NCBI RefSeq assembly: GCF_023716665.1
Contig: NZ_CP071859.1
Location: 868,001-932,000, forward strand
Source: Vibrio sp. SCSIO 43135
GTDB taxonomy: Bacteria; Pseudomonadota; Gammaproteobacteria; Enterobacterales; Vibrionaceae
Direction of reading: 5' to 3'
DNA length: 64,000 bases
The notes under the pieces were generated by a model. That model was not told the origin of the DNA, did no database searches, and saw nothing but the letters and a program-made list of their open reading frames with translations. Shown piece by piece: positions 63,234 through 64,000 of the stretch (position 1 is the first letter of the stretch; every line of letters starts with the position of its first letter). Position numbers and translations under genes: made by a program.

Positions 63234-64000
63234 ATGAGTGAAATAAGAACAAAAGTCCAGTTTGTCGAGATTGATGCCGACATGGCTGGGCAGCGTATTG
63301 ATAACTTTCTACGCAATCAATTAAAAAACCTACCTAAGAGTATGATTTATCGAATTGTACGCAAGGGAGAGGTGCGCGTTAATAAAAAGCGTATTAAGGC
63401 AGAATATAAGCTAAAAGCAGGCGACTTAGTTCGAATTCCTCCAGTGACAATGGAAGAAACGACGGATGAGCCTGTGGTGAGTACTAAACTGAACAAAGTA
63501 GCAGAACTCGAACAGCACATTATTTTTGAAGACGAACACATGCTCATTCTCAATAAGCCATCTGGAACCGCAGTTCATGGCGGTAGTGGTCTTAAGTTTG
63601 GAGCAATTGAGGCGTTACGTGCGCTGCGCCCTCAAGCGAGGTTTCTGGAATTGGTTCATCGTATCGACCGAGATACGTCTGGAATTCTTCTTGTGGCCAA
63701 AAAGCGTTCAGCACTACGCCATTTGCAAGCCCAATTTAGAGAAAAAACCGTCAAGAAGTTCTATTTTGCGTTGGTTATGGGTCAATGGAAGTCGAGCTGC
63801 AAAGTTGTTAATGCTCCGCTTTTAAAGAATGAAGTGAATAGCATCGTTCGAGTGAATCCGAATGGTAAAGCGTCAGAAACACGTTTTAAGATTCTTGAGA
63901 AGTTCGAACAAGCCACATTAATCCAAGCCAGCCCAATTACTGGTCGCACTCACCAAATTCGCGTGCATACTCAATATACGGGTCACCCGATTGCTTGGGA
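63234..64000 (+). CDS. rluC: Ribosomal large subunit pseudouridine synthase C, N-terminal part
   Basis: RluC makes pseudouridine at positions 955, 2504 and 2580 of 23S rRNA. The first 255 codons are present and the gene runs off the right edge. An S4 RNA-binding domain occupies about 1-80 (GQRIDNFLRNQLKNLPKSMI, RKGEVRVNKKRIKAEYKLKA). The catalytic block is LVHRIDRDTSGILLVAKK with the essential Asp at residue 145. PITGRTHQIRVHTQYTGHPI follows. It is divergent from rne, the standard gamma-proteobacterial arrangement. Confidence 0.95.
   Translation, partial: MSEIRTKVQFVEIDADMAGQRIDNFLRNQLKNLPKSMIYRIVRKGEVRVNKKRIKAEYKLKAGDLVRIPPVTMEETTDEPVVSTKLNKVAELEQHIIFEDEHMLILNKPSGTAVHGGSGLKFGAIEALRALRPQARFLELVHRIDRDTSGILLVAKKRSALRHLQAQFREKTVKKFYFALVMGQWKSSCKVVNAPLLKNEVNSIVRVNPNGKASETRFKILEKFEQATLIQASPITGRTHQIRVHTQYTGHPIAW

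Noticed and set aside
1..64000. CRISPR arrays, integron VCR repeats, prophage or IS transposase genes
   Set aside because: No regularly spaced direct repeats other than the tRNA-Ser array, and no integrase, transposase or phage structural gene was seen.

Overview
The window is chromosomal DNA of a Vibrio, or a very close relative in the Vibrionaceae. The main evidence is the quorum-sensing block qrr1-luxO-luxU next to uvrB, with a divergent sigma-54 promoter whose spacing predicts exactly the 5' end of the Qrr1 small RNA. The VC2046/SO_2500-family gene beside sodB and the yejK/yejL/yejM cluster agree with this. I cannot name the species. I see no prophage, complete insertion sequence, CRISPR array or rRNA.

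Layout. Positions 1-1030 hold the start of the rsx (rnf) electron-transport operon on the minus strand and a tRNA-Asn. Positions 1540-5660 hold uvrB with an SOS box, Qrr1, luxO and luxU. Positions 5642-9631 hold a yvcK-like gene and the molybdopterin operon moaABCDE, led by a Moco riboswitch that runs into a GTG start. Positions 9640-18000 hold a PAS-GGDEF cyclase, a CBS protein, a MATE exporter, a zinc/cadmium P-type ATPase with a MerR-type promoter, uridine phosphorylase and two poorly known genes. Positions 18100-31000 hold metG, a MITE-like element, mrp/apbC, udk, an AsmA protein, the cobalamin adenosyltransferase, a tyrosine phosphatase, a degenerate SDR, sodB, grxD and topB.

Positions 31000-39650 are the most accessory-looking part. 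They hold an AraC regulator, a PEBP protein, an SDR, a Fur-like palindrome with a 40-codon hydrophobic reading frame, a deacetylase-NUDIX pair and an EamA permease. They also hold a tightly packed minus-strand operon: exported protein, membrane di-iron hydroxylase, OmpR-type regulator and histidine kinase. A previously unlisted 50-codon two-helix membrane protein gene follows it. The same 18-bp tandem operator, GGTTAAC-N4-GGTTATC, lies 57 bp before the operon's first gene and 44 bp before the small gene. I consider this self-contained two-component regulon the best candidate for an undescribed system.

Positions 39700-40055 hold tRNA-Ser(UGA) followed by about 105-bp tandem repeats that each copy the tRNA 3' end and the terminator. 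Positions 40170-50770 hold yejM, yejL, yejK, a membrane-anchored Hpt protein, a putative periplasm-spanning lipoprotein, an NhaC antiporter, asd, an isolated type IV pilin and a voltage-gated potassium channel. The rest holds a MarC/YchE protein, adhE with a long leader, a glycine-zipper protein, a chemoreceptor with two CHASE3 domains, a SulP transporter, rne with a long structured leader, and the start of rluC running off the right edge.
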